In this document: positions 12,294-20,334 of the stretch, piece after piece
Numbering within the stretch: position 1 is the first letter of the stretch
How the letters are laid out: every line of letters starts with the position of its first letter
Assembly: GCF_011050365.1 (NCBI RefSeq)
Contig: NZ_DRFV01000015.1
Coordinates: forward strand, 124,001-188,000
Direction: 5' to 3'
Length of the DNA: 64,000 bases
DNA from: Pseudohongiella sp.
Lineage (GTDB): Bacteria; Pseudomonadota; Gammaproteobacteria; Pseudomonadales; Pseudohongiellaceae
The notes under the pieces: generated by a model
The model's database searches: none
Told to the model about the DNA's origin: nothing
What the model saw: the letters and a program-made list of their open reading frames with translations, nothing else
Program-made: the position numbers and the translations under genes

Positions 12294-13246
12294 GCCTTCC
12301 CCTGGTTATTGCCGGTTTTTGCATCGTGACCGGCGTCAGGCCCGGGTGTTTCATTGGCCACGCCGTGAGGGACGTGACCGGTGGCTACATGATGTCGTGC
12401 CGAGTCGCAATGCCCTTCCTGGTCATCAAAGAAGACATCAGCGTCAAATGCCTTGAGGAAAACCCCTTTGTCCATGCCGCCCAGGAACAGAGATTCATCG
12501 ATACGGATGTTCCAGGCCCTGAGCGTCCGTACTACCCGTTCATGTGCCGGCGCCGAACGCGCCGTCACCAGACAGGTTCTTATAGGTGATTCACCGGGCG
12601 CAAACTCCATTTGCAGTTGTTGCAGGGCGGCCAGAAAGGGCTTGAATGGTCCTCCCGACAATGGTTGATTTGCTGACTGTTTTTCACTGCGGGCAAATGC
12701 TTCCAGGCCTTCGCTTTTGTAGATGCGCTCGGCTTCGTCCGAGAACAGGACGGCATCACCATCAAAGGCAAATTTGAGTGTGTCATCACTGGCCATCGTC
12801 GTCGCAGATGGCAGAATCGTTGCTGCCGCGACGCCCTGCTCCAGTGCATGACGCACGTCAGCACCGTCCATGGACAGGAAAAGGTGACTGTTAAAGGCCG
12901 AGATATAGCGGTAGGGGCTGGTCCCGCCAGAGAATGCGGCACGGGTGATGGCAAGGCCGTAATGCTCGATGGAGTTGAAGATACGCAGGCCGGTATCAGC
13001 ACTGTTTCTGGACAACAGAATGACTTCCACGCGCTGGGTGTTCAGCTGCCTGTTAAGATGCAACAGCTTCTTTACCAGACTGAACGCCCCGCCAGGTTGC
13101 AGGGGTTCGCTTTCGTGGGCTATCTGATACTGTTGGTAGGCTTCCAGGCCCTGCTCTTCATAAACCCGATGGCTGTCATCGAGATCAAACAGGGCGCGGG
13201 AGGATATCGCAATGACCAGTTTCTCAATATCTTTCTTGTCAGACAT
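12290..13246 (-). CDS. cytosolic 5'-nucleotidase, cN-I family
   Basis: A 318-residue protein of the cN-I-type 5'-nucleotidase family (AMP/IMP dephosphorylation in animal homologs). The HAD-like core is in the C-terminal half: VKFAFDGDAVLFSDEAERIY-like sequence (FAFDGDAVLFSDE), CLVTARSA and VFFDDQEGH. The N-terminal half echoes it (SSRALFDLDDSHRVYEE, VILLSRNS), suggesting the family's internal symmetry. The ATG at 13246 has an AAGGA site. Coupled to cysB by ATGA overlap. AMP is a by-product of APS reductase, so a role in clearing AMP during sulfur assimilation is plausible but inferred. Confidence 0.82.
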   Translation of the reverse strand: MSDKKDIEKLVIAISSRALFDLDDSHRVYEEQGLEAYQQYQIAHESEPLQPGGAFSLVKKLLHLNRQLNTQRVEVILLSRNSADTGLRIFNSIEHYGLAITRAAFSGGTSPYRYISAFNSHLFLSMDGADVRHALEQGVAAATILPSATTMASDDTLKFAFDGDAVLFSDEAERIYKSEGLEAFARSEKQSANQPLSGGPFKPFLAALQQLQMEFAPGESPIRTCLVTARSAPAHERVVRTLRAWNIRIDESLFLGGMDKGVFLKAFDADVFFDDQEGHCDSARHHVATGHVPHGVANETPGPDAGHDAKTGNNQGKA

Positions 13247-13349
13247 GCAGCATATCCTTGTTGGCGCTGGCAATTGAGCGCTGGCGAGGTAGAATTCTAC
13301 GCTGGAATTGCCGCTCAGGCAAAGCTCGCTAATCAGGGAAAACAACAGC

Positions 13350-14480
13350 ATGCAATCGCCACACGCGATCGACACAGGTCAGTCTCAGAAAGCCCTGGTG
13401 CTCTCCGGCGGAGGTGCCCGGGCTGCCTATCAGGTGGGTGCACTGCGTGGAATCGCAACCGTGCTGGGCAAGGATGCACCGAACCCGTTTGGCATCATTT
13501 CAGGTACATCGGCAGGTGCGCTGAACGCCATTGGCCTCGCCACGCAGGCGCACAAGTTCCGCACCGGCATCCGGATGCTGGAGTACGTGTGGGGCAATAT
13601 GCGCAGTGATCAGGTTTACAAACTTGATTCTGTTGGTTTAATCAGTAGCGCTTCCAACTGGGTTTTTTCGGTTCTGGCCAATCGCCGGCGGCGCACACCG
13701 GCATCATTGCTGGACAACTCGCCGTTGGAGTCATTGCTGCATGCTGTATTGCGTCTGGAGCGCATCAACAGCAATATGGCTGCCGGCCACCTTGAAAGTC
13801 TGGTCGTTACCGCCTCCGGTTACACCAGTGGTGAGTCCGTTTCATTTTTCCAGAGCACGCGGGATATCCCCAACTGGCATCGCCCGCACCGACTGGGCAT
13901 ACGCACGGATTTGCGACACAAGCACCTGTTGGCTTCAACCGCCATCCCCACCCTGTTTCCTGCCGTGCGTATCAATCGCGAGTTTTTTGGTGACGGTGCC
14001 ATCCGGCAGCTTGCGCCGCTGAGTCCGGCGATCCACATGGGGGCGCAAAAAATCCTCGCTATTGGCGTCAGTGGCAGCGGCACACGTCGTCCGGCCAAAG
14101 GCGATCAGGTGACCCACCCTTCCCTGTCGCAAATTATCGGGCATGTTCTGAACAGTGCGTTTGTGGATACGCTGGAAAGTGATATGGCTGTGCTGCGTCG
14201 CTACAACGCCATGATCCCCAAATGTCAGCCCTCTGCGCAGCTTGATGTACGCCCGATAGAACTGCTGGATATCACACCGAGTCTGGATCTGAACCGAATT
14301 GCGGAAGATCACTACAGCTCGCTGCCGCGCTCCATTCGATTGTTCATACGCGACACCAATGCCAGCTCGATTGCCAGTCTGCTGATGTTCGAAAAAGACT
14401 ATTGTCAGGAGCTCATGGATCTGGGTATTGCCGATGCCATGGCCAAGCGTGAACAGATCAGAGCATTTTTCCACGAGTGA
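13350..14480 (+). CDS. patatin-like phospholipase
   Basis: A 376-residue patatin-family serine lipid acyl hydrolase. The oxyanion motif GGGARAAYQVG (about residues 17-27), nucleophile elbow GTSAG, and DGAIRQ carrying the Asp of the Ser-Asp dyad are all present, so it looks active. No signal peptide or membrane helix is evident. The start at 13350 gives a compact N-terminus. Divergent from the 5'-nucleotidase/cysB pair; about 85 nt before ugd. Confidence 0.88.
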   Translation: MQSPHAIDTGQSQKALVLSGGGARAAYQVGALRGIATVLGKDAPNPFGIISGTSAGALNAIGLATQAHKFRTGIRMLEYVWGNMRSDQVYKLDSVGLISSASNWVFSVLANRRRRTPASLLDNSPLESLLHAVLRLERINSNMAAGHLESLVVTASGYTSGESVSFFQSTRDIPNWHRPHRLGIRTDLRHKHLLASTAIPTLFPAVRINREFFGDGAIRQLAPLSPAIHMGAQKILAIGVSGSGTRRPAKGDQVTHPSLSQIIGHVLNSAFVDTLESDMAVLRRYNAMIPKCQPSAQLDVRPIELLDITPSLDLNRIAEDHYSSLPRSIRLFIRDTNASSIASLLMFEKDYCQELMDLGIADAMAKREQIRAFFHE

Positions 14481-14501
14481 GTGGTTTTGCTGATTATGTC
14501 A

Positions 14502-14531
14502 TGACAGTGACATTGTTGTTGCACTAGACTT
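14502..14531 (+). promoter_or_regulatory. candidate ugd promoter
   Basis: ATGACA (14502-14507) and TAGACT (14526-14531) are separated by 18 nt, matching sigma-70 boxes at 5/6 and 4/6. The expected start would give a leader of about 28 nt ending in GGGGAAAT before the ugd ATG. Confidence 0.35.
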
Positions 14532-14565
14532 GCGTCATCACATTTGTTCATGGATTAGGGGAAAT

Positions 14566-15903
14566 ATGAAGGTCACGATTTTCGGAACGGGTTACGTCGG
14601 ACTGGTTTCAGGAACCTGTCTGGCAGATTCGGGGCATCAGGTGATGTGCATGGATGTCGATGCAGACAAAATTGCAAAACTGCGCCAGGGTGTTATCCCC
14701 ATCTATGAACCAGGTCTGGAGACGCTGGTCATGGAGAATAGCAAGCTGGGCAACCTGCTTTTCACCTCAGATGCAGCGGAGGCCGTTAATTTTGCCGACC
14801 TGATATTCATCGCTGTGGGCACACCTCCCGATGACGATGGGTCCGCCGATCTCAAGTATGTGTTGGCCGTGGCCTCCGAGGTCGGGCGCTTGATGAGCGG
14901 GTCAAAAACAATCATAACCAAGTCTACGGTGCCGGTCGGTACTTCCGGGAAAGTGCGTGAAGCTGCGCAGGCGCAACTGGATGCGCGAGGCTCGGCGTTA
15001 CAGGTAGACGTTGCCTCCAATCCGGAGTTTCTCAAGGAAGGCGCTGCCATAAACGACTTCATGAAACCGGACCGGATAATTGTCGGCACGGATTCGGCCC
15101 GGGTGCGCAAACAAATGACAGAGCTGTACGCCCCGTTTAACCGCAATTCGGATCGCATGATTGTTATGGATATTCGGGCTGCCGAGCTGACCAAGTATGC
15201 GGCCAATGCGATGCTCGCCACCAAGATCAGCTTCATGAATGAGATTGCCAATCTGGCCGAGTTGCTGGGTGCTGATATCGAACAGGTTCGTCACGGCATC
15301 GGCTCCGACCCTCGCATCGGGTATCAATTCATTTACCCGGGGATCGGTTACGGTGGTTCCTGCTTTCCCAAGGATGTTCAGGCGCTGGAACGCACTGGCC
15401 GCGAGCACGGCATGCAAATGAACATTCTGCAGGCGGTTGAAGCGGTTAACAACCGGCAGAAACAGCGCCTGGTGGACCTGATCGGGCAGCATTACCCGGG
15501 GGGCGTCAAAGGCAAGACTTTCGCTATCTGGGGACTGTCATTCAAGCCCAAAACCGATGATATGCGTGAGGCTCCCAGTCGGGTCATTATGGAAGCTTTG
15601 TGGCAGGCCGGGGCGAACATTCAGGCTTATGATCCGGAGGCCATGCAGGAGGTTGAGCGCCTCTATGGGCAGCGCAGTGATCTGCGCCTGGCAGGCACCC
15701 GTGACGCAGCCCTGGTGGGCGCGGATGCGTTGATTGTATGTACGGAGTGGCAACATTTCCGCGCAGCCAATTTTGAATGGCTGGCGGAAACCCTGACTGA
15801 CAAAGTGATATTCGACGGTCGCAATGTGTACGACCCGACAACCGTCAGTGACGCCGGTCTGACTTATTATGCCATCGGCCGCGGCGCCTCGTTGCACCGA
15901 TAA
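14566..15903 (+). CDS. ugd: UDP-glucose 6-dehydrogenase
   Basis: A 445-residue NAD-dependent dehydrogenase oxidising UDP-glucose to UDP-glucuronate. An N-terminal Rossmann motif [10 protein letters not shown] is followed by [17 protein letters not shown], the central GIGSDPRIG, the catalytic-Cys motif YGGSCFPKD and a C-terminal UDP-binding domain with [14 protein letters not shown]. The ATG at 14566 has a GGGGAA site. A UDP-glucuronate 4-epimerase lies 3 kb away (18714-19766), so the two together could supply UDP-galacturonate for envelope glycans. Confidence 0.95.
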   Translation: MKVTIFGTGYVGLVSGTCLADSGHQVMCMDVDADKIAKLRQGVIPIYEPGLETLVMENSKLGNLLFTSDAAEAVNFADLIFIAVGTPPDDDGSADLKYVLAVASEVGRLMSGSKTIITKSTVPVGTSGKVREAAQAQLDARGSALQVDVASNPEFLKEGAAINDFMKPDRIIVGTDSARVRKQMTELYAPFNRNSDRMIVMDIRAAELTKYAANAMLATKISFMNEIANLAELLGADIEQVRHGIGSDPRIGYQFIYPGIGYGGSCFPKDVQALERTGREHGMQMNILQAVEAVNNRQKQRLVDLIGQHYPGGVKGKTFAIWGLSFKPKTDDMREAPSRVIMEALWQAGANIQAYDPEAMQEVERLYGQRSDLRLAGTRDAALVGADALIVCTEWQHFRAANFEWLAETLTDKVIFDGRNVYDPTTVSDAGLTYYAIGRGASLHR

Positions 15904-15917
15904 CGGATGACGACTGA

Positions 15918-16604
15918 CTACTCGCCAGTAACCTGATGGTCCAGATGGGCGACCAGGTCTGCTGGCAGGTCCAGTCGATGAGCCAGGGCCTGCAGATAGG
16001 CCCGTTCTGCCGGATGGTCAACATCCAGTACGGATCTCGACACCAGGTACACCTCGGCCGCCTGTTCGATACCCTGAACGCCACTGGCAAGTTGCGCCAT
16101 GTCAGCGGGCTGGCGGAGTGCATCAAAAACAAAGCCTTTGCTCTCCGCATCCAGCGACATTTTTTCGACTTGCTCAAAGATATGCGTCTGTTCCTTGGCG
16201 TCAATGTGGCCATCAGCCTTGGCGGCGGAAATCATCGCCATGATCAACGTCAATGAAAAACTGCCGCCGCTTGCCGTTCGCGGTGTCTGTTGTGGCAGAA
16301 AGCGTGAATCGACGTGTTGCATGTCGTTTTCAGTGGCAACCGGCGCTGTTGTTACCTGTTTGCCCTGCTGCCAGTTCTGGTAGGCCTTGAACGCCATCGC
16401 ACCGGCTGCCGCGGCGCCACCGTAGGCCAGCATGCCGCCGCCCATCTTTCTGACTTTCTTGTTGCCAACCAGTAGACCCAGTACACCCCCTGCCACTGCG
16501 CCTTTGGCAAAGCCCCCGCCGCTGGAGGCTGGTTTTTGAGCTCCTTGCCCAGCGCCGCTATTGCCGCCCATGAACTGCTCCAGGAACCTGTTCGGATCTA
16601 TCAT
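15918..16604 (-). CDS. DUF533/YebE-family protein with TerB-like domain
   Basis: A 228-residue protein resembling E. coli YebE (DUF533). The N-terminus is Gly-rich with a hydrophobic Gly/Ala segment (GGVLGLLVGNKK, GGMLAYGGAAAAGAMAF), probably membrane-associated. The C-terminal half is a TerB-like helical domain with the acidic motif SAAKADGHIDAKEQ. An AGAGGT site supports the ATG at 16604; a start at 16679 is less likely. Function unknown. Convergent with ugd. Confidence 0.75.
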   Translation of the reverse strand: MIDPNRFLEQFMGGNSGAGQGAQKPASSGGGFAKGAVAGGVLGLLVGNKKVRKMGGGMLAYGGAAAAGAMAFKAYQNWQQGKQVTTAPVATENDMQHVDSRFLPQQTPRTASGGSFSLTLIMAMISAAKADGHIDAKEQTHIFEQVEKMSLDAESKGFVFDALRQPADMAQLASGVQGIEQAAEVYLVSRSVLDVDHPAERAYLQALAHRLDLPADLVAHLDHQVTGE

Positions 16605-16695
16605 CGTGACCTCTGCTCGTAGTGGTTTCAGTCCTCGATTGTAACGAAACAACCGGCACCCACCAAGCATTTGTCGCACCTGAGCGAAACGATGA

Positions 16696-18078
16696 TCAAA
16701 GCTTGCGAACGCGGAAAGAGCGACCTTTCAATTTGCCTTCACTCAGCTTGTGCTGTGCTACTTTGGCAATATTCTGGTGAACAGCTACATAGGCACTGTT
16801 GTCTGTTACGTTGATTTTACCAATTTGCTCAAAACTGACCTCGCCGCCGTTGGTCAGTGCCCCCACGATATCGCCAGGCCGCAGTTTTTGTTTTTTGCCG
16901 CCGTCTATTTGCAAGGTTTGCATGGCCGGGTAAGGGGTTTTCTGATCCAGCAGAGTCAGTTTGGGCAAGGGCCGCGGATGCTTTACCGGATCGCCCGGCA
17001 GCGCCAGACGCGCAATTTTATGTGCATCGGATTCATCGAACAGTGTGCAGGCCAGACCCTGGCTGCCGGCCCGGCCAGTGCGACCAATGCGGTGGATGTG
17101 GGTGTCAGTGTCGCGGGCAGGGTGATAGTTGACGACCAGGTCCAGAGCGTCGATATCCAGCCCACGCGCAGCGACATCGGTCGCCACCAGAACAGAAATG
17201 CTGTTGTTGCTGAACAGAATCAGGGTCCGGTCCCGGTCACGCTGCTCCATGTCTCCGTGCAAGGCCATGGCGCTGAAATTGCTGCGCTGAAGCTGCTGGC
17301 AGACATCATCGACATCACGCTTGGTGGTACAAAACACCAATGCGGATTCCGGTCGGATTTCCTGTAATAGCAGCTTCAGCGCAGTCAGTCGATCGACATC
17401 AGCTCCCACTTTATAAAAGCGCTGGTCGATGCTCGACACCTCTTCACTTGCTTCAACTTCAACCATCACCGGGTCCCGCATCATGCGCCTGGCGATACGC
17501 TGCATGTCCTCAGCGAAGGTGGCGCTGAACAACAGGGTCTGTCTGGAAGCCGGAATATGGGCAACGATGGCCTCCAGAGAATCCTGAAATCCCATCTCCA
17601 GCATGCGATCGGCTTCGTCAAGGATCAGTGTGTCCACATCGTCGAGCTTGAGAGTGCCCTTGCGCAGATGATCCTCGATACGGCCCGGTGTGCCGACAAT
17701 AATATGGGCGCCGTGCTCCAGAGAACCAATCTGAGGACCAATCGCAGCACCACCGCATAAGGTCAATACCTTGACGTTGTGCATGGCCCGACCGAGTTTG
17801 CGTATTTCGACGGCTACCTGATCCGCCAGTTCGCGTGTCGGGCACAACACCAGTGTCTGAATGCGAAAACGTTTCACGTCCAGCTTCTGCAACAGCCCCA
17901 GGCCGAACGCAGCCGTCTTGCCTGAGCCGGTTTTGCCCTGCCCGATGACATCCTGGCCGGCAAGCACTGGCGGCAAACTCAGGGTCTGGATCGGTGTCAT
18001 GCGCTCGTAGCCCAGTGACTCAAGATTGGAAAACAGCTCAGGCTTGAGACGAAGTGAGGCAAAGTCAGTTGTGGACAT
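16696..18078 (-). CDS. dbpA: ATP-dependent RNA helicase DbpA
   Basis: A 460-residue DEAD-box helicase with Q motif (TPIQ), GKTGSGKTA, PTRELADQ, DEAD (LILDEADRM), SAT, and HRIGRTGRAG. The C-terminal about 75 residues form the DbpA RNA-binding domain (KLRPGDIVGALTNGG ... LKGRSFRVRKL), which in E. coli binds hairpin 92 of 23S rRNA, pointing to 50S assembly. The ATG at 18078 lies 1 nt after the GST stop codon. An upstream in-frame start at 18138 would overlap that gene. Confidence 0.95.
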   Translation of the reverse strand: MSTTDFASLRLKPELFSNLESLGYERMTPIQTLSLPPVLAGQDVIGQGKTGSGKTAAFGLGLLQKLDVKRFRIQTLVLCPTRELADQVAVEIRKLGRAMHNVKVLTLCGGAAIGPQIGSLEHGAHIIVGTPGRIEDHLRKGTLKLDDVDTLILDEADRMLEMGFQDSLEAIVAHIPASRQTLLFSATFAEDMQRIARRMMRDPVMVEVEASEEVSSIDQRFYKVGADVDRLTALKLLLQEIRPESALVFCTTKRDVDDVCQQLQRSNFSAMALHGDMEQRDRDRTLILFSNNSISVLVATDVAARGLDIDALDLVVNYHPARDTDTHIHRIGRTGRAGSQGLACTLFDESDAHKIARLALPGDPVKHPRPLPKLTLLDQKTPYPAMQTLQIDGGKKQKLRPGDIVGALTNGGEVSFEQIGKINVTDNSAYVAVHQNIAKVAQHKLSEGKLKGRSFRVRKL

Positions 18079-18079
18079 C

Positions 18080-18697
18080 TTACTCAACCGCCCGCTCGAT
18101 CGCAGAAATCCATGCGGGTCGACTCTGGTTACGTGCAAGATAGGCTTCCAGCGTTGGGTAGTCTGCAGATACTCCGAGGCGCTTGGCCATCGATATCATA
18201 TAGCTGATACCGATATCAGCGGCACTGAAAGAATCACCTAAAATGAATTCATTGCCTGCCAGTTGCTCAGCGATGTGATTCATGTGCAAGGCAATCTCTT
18301 TGTCACTGAAGCCCTGCAGAAACTCGTGTGGCTGGCCGCTGCGCAGCAATAACATACGCATCAGCAAAGGTGTGAAAACCGACCCTTCCGGGTAATGCAG
18401 CCAGCGTGTAAACGTGGCCCATTGTTCCAGATCCGAGCGTGGCGGGGAAAATTTGTGATCCTGATCAAATTTCTCCAGCAGGTAGGATGTGATCGCGCCT
18501 GTTTCGGAGACTATCAAGCCGTCATCGTCGATCACCGGAGATTTCCCCAGCGGGTGCACCTGTTTCAGGTCATCCGGTGCGCGCATGGTTTCAGGGTTGC
18601 GGTGATACACCTTCAGCTCGTAGTCAACGCCCAGTTCTTCGAGTAGCCAGACGGTAAAAATCGAGCGCCCGATGCGCAGGTGATGCAGTGTAATCAT
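18080..18697 (-). CDS. glutathione S-transferase family protein
   Basis: A 205-residue canonical GST: N-terminal thioredoxin-like domain (MITLHHLRIGRSIFTVWLLEELG, with the GSH-binding GKSPVIDDDG and SETGAITSYL) and an all-helical C-terminal domain with GDSFSAADIGISY. The position after HLRIGRS suggests a Ser-type active site. GGGAGA precedes the ATG. It lies between the epimerase (16-nt gap) and dbpA (1-nt gap) on the same strand. Substrate unknown. Confidence 0.88.
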   Translation of the reverse strand: MITLHHLRIGRSIFTVWLLEELGVDYELKVYHRNPETMRAPDDLKQVHPLGKSPVIDDDGLIVSETGAITSYLLEKFDQDHKFSPPRSDLEQWATFTRWLHYPEGSVFTPLLMRMLLLRSGQPHEFLQGFSDKEIALHMNHIAEQLAGNEFILGDSFSAADIGISYMISMAKRLGVSADYPTLEAYLARNQSRPAWISAIERAVE

Positions 18698-18713
18698 GGT
18701 GGTCTCCCTGAGG

Positions 18714-19766
18714 TCAGATTTTAAAGAATTCGCGGTACCAGGTGACAAAATTGTCGATACCCTGCTGTACCGGTGTGGCCGGTTTGTAGTCCATGTCCTC
18801 AACCAGATCGTCGACATTGGCAAAGGTTGCCGGCACATCACCGGCCTGAAGCGGCATCATGATTTTTTCGATGGGTTTGCCAATGGCGGTTTCAATGGCT
18901 TCGATGAAATCCATCAGTTTTACCGGGTTATTGTTGCCAATATTATAGATCTTGAATGGGGCGGACGAAGAGCCGGGATCCGGTTGTGCGGAGTCCCAGT
19001 TGCTGTTGGCACTCGCCGGGTTGTCAATGACGCGCACCAGCCCCTCGACAATATCATCGATGTAAGTGAAATCACGCAGCATGTTGCCATTGTTGAACAC
19101 CTGGATAGGCTCTCCTGCCAGAGCCGCTTTGGTGAACAGAAAAAGCGCCATGTCCGGACGTCCCCATGGCCCGTAAACGGTAAAGAAGCGCAGGCCTGTG
19201 GTACGGATACCAAACAAATGTGAATAGGTATGCGCCATCAATTCGTTGGACTTCTTGCTGGCGGCATACAGGCTGATCGGATGATCCACATTGTCGTGCG
19301 TGGAAAACGGCAGACTCGAATTGAGACCATACACCGATGAACTGGAGGCATAACAAAGGTTGCTCACATCATGGTGCCGACATGCTTCCAGAATATTAAG
19401 AAAGCCGACGATATTGGCATCAACATAGGCACGCGGATTTTCCAGTGAGTAGCGCACACCGGCTTGCGCCGCCAGGTTGCACACAGCGTCGAACCGCTCT
19501 GCCTTGAACAGGGCGTTTAGCGCCGCGCTGTCTTCAAGTTGCATGCGAACAAAGCGATATCCTGACAGTGTTTTCGATTGCAGCATGGTGTTGAACGGGA
19601 TGTCGGCTTCCGTGATGCCTGCACGTTGCAGACGGCCGAATTTGACGCGTGGGTCGTAGTAGTCGTTAATGCTGTCCAGGCCGACTATTTCGTCGCCCCT
19701 GGCCAACAGTCTTTGTGCCAGGTGGGAACCGATGAATCCCGCAGTCCCTGTGATGAGAATTTTCAT
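18714..19766 (-). CDS. UDP-glucuronate 4-epimerase-type NAD-dependent epimerase
   Basis: A 350-residue extended SDR. The Rossmann motif GTAGFIGSH begins the protein; [30 protein letters not shown] and the catalytic YAASKK (Y-x3-K) are present, as are [15 protein letters not shown] and RDFTYIDDI. The GRPDMA segment and overall pattern are those of UDP-GlcA 4-epimerases (CapI/WbpP-like), interconverting UDP-GlcA and UDP-GalA. With ugd it forms a plausible two-step route, although three genes lie between them. Start ATG at 19766. Confidence 0.85.
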   Translation of the reverse strand: MKILITGTAGFIGSHLAQRLLARGDEIVGLDSINDYYDPRVKFGRLQRAGITEADIPFNTMLQSKTLSGYRFVRMQLEDSAALNALFKAERFDAVCNLAAQAGVRYSLENPRAYVDANIVGFLNILEACRHHDVSNLCYASSSSVYGLNSSLPFSTHDNVDHPISLYAASKKSNELMAHTYSHLFGIRTTGLRFFTVYGPWGRPDMALFLFTKAALAGEPIQVFNNGNMLRDFTYIDDIVEGLVRVIDNPASANSNWDSAQPDPGSSSAPFKIYNIGNNNPVKLMDFIEAIETAIGKPIEKIMMPLQAGDVPATFANVDDLVEDMDYKPATPVQQGIDNFVTWYREFFKI

Positions 19767-19782
19767 GTCAGTCCTCGAAGAG

Positions 19783-20256
19783 TCAAGATATTCCGCGCCC
19801 GGTTCTCTGGCGTGTGGGGCCAATCCATTGCCATATTCCAATGCCTGCCAAAACACCAACCATATCAGCGACTAAATCACCCAGGCTCATGCCCCGGCCG
19901 GGAATGGCAGTCTGCGCAATTTCTGTCAGGGCGCCAAATAGTACTAATAACAACGCAATAGAGGCCAGGCTTAAAGTATTGCGCCACGACCTGGCGGCGA
20001 GTACGCCGCACACTGCAAACAGCAACGCATGGATAATTTTGTCGACGGCGAGACCGCCGCCCGTTGCATCCGGTACCGGCCATGGCCACCAGCTATTCTT
20101 CCAGTGACGCAGTGCATTCAGGGTCGGCTCAATAAAGACTTGTACAGCATCCAGCACGGCACCGGGAGTGAGCAACACAATTGCGGTCAGCAGTAACGCC
20201 AGCCAGGCAGCATGCTTAAAGCGGACCGTGCCGTGTTCGATGTGTTGACTCTGCAC
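19783..20256 (-). CDS. VanZ-like membrane protein
   Basis: A 157-residue predicted integral membrane protein with about four helices ([65 protein letters not shown]). The pattern HxxxF...[21 protein letters not shown] is characteristic of VanZ-like proteins of unassigned function. The start is taken as GTG at 20256 because AAGGA lies about 6-10 nt upstream; a GTG at 20313 is possible. It lies 16 nt upstream of the epimerase start and 78 nt after the 658-residue gene. Confidence 0.78.
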   Translation of the reverse strand: MQSQHIEHGTVRFKHAAWLALLLTAIVLLTPGAVLDAVQVFIEPTLNALRHWKNSWWPWPVPDATGGGLAVDKIIHALLFAVCGVLAARSWRNTLSLASIALLLVLFGALTEIAQTAIPGRGMSLGDLVADMVGVLAGIGIWQWIGPTRQRTGRGIS

Positions 20257-20334
20257 CGGATATCCTTGTCTGCTTCGCTGGCCGGAGATCAATGGCAAGC
20301 TGCCATGATACACCAGGTCAGTTGCACTGTGATG

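Noticed and set aside
13308-13349. Earlier start for the patatin gene
   Set aside because: The in-frame 14-residue extension has no homology to patatins and overlaps the presumed divergent promoter region.
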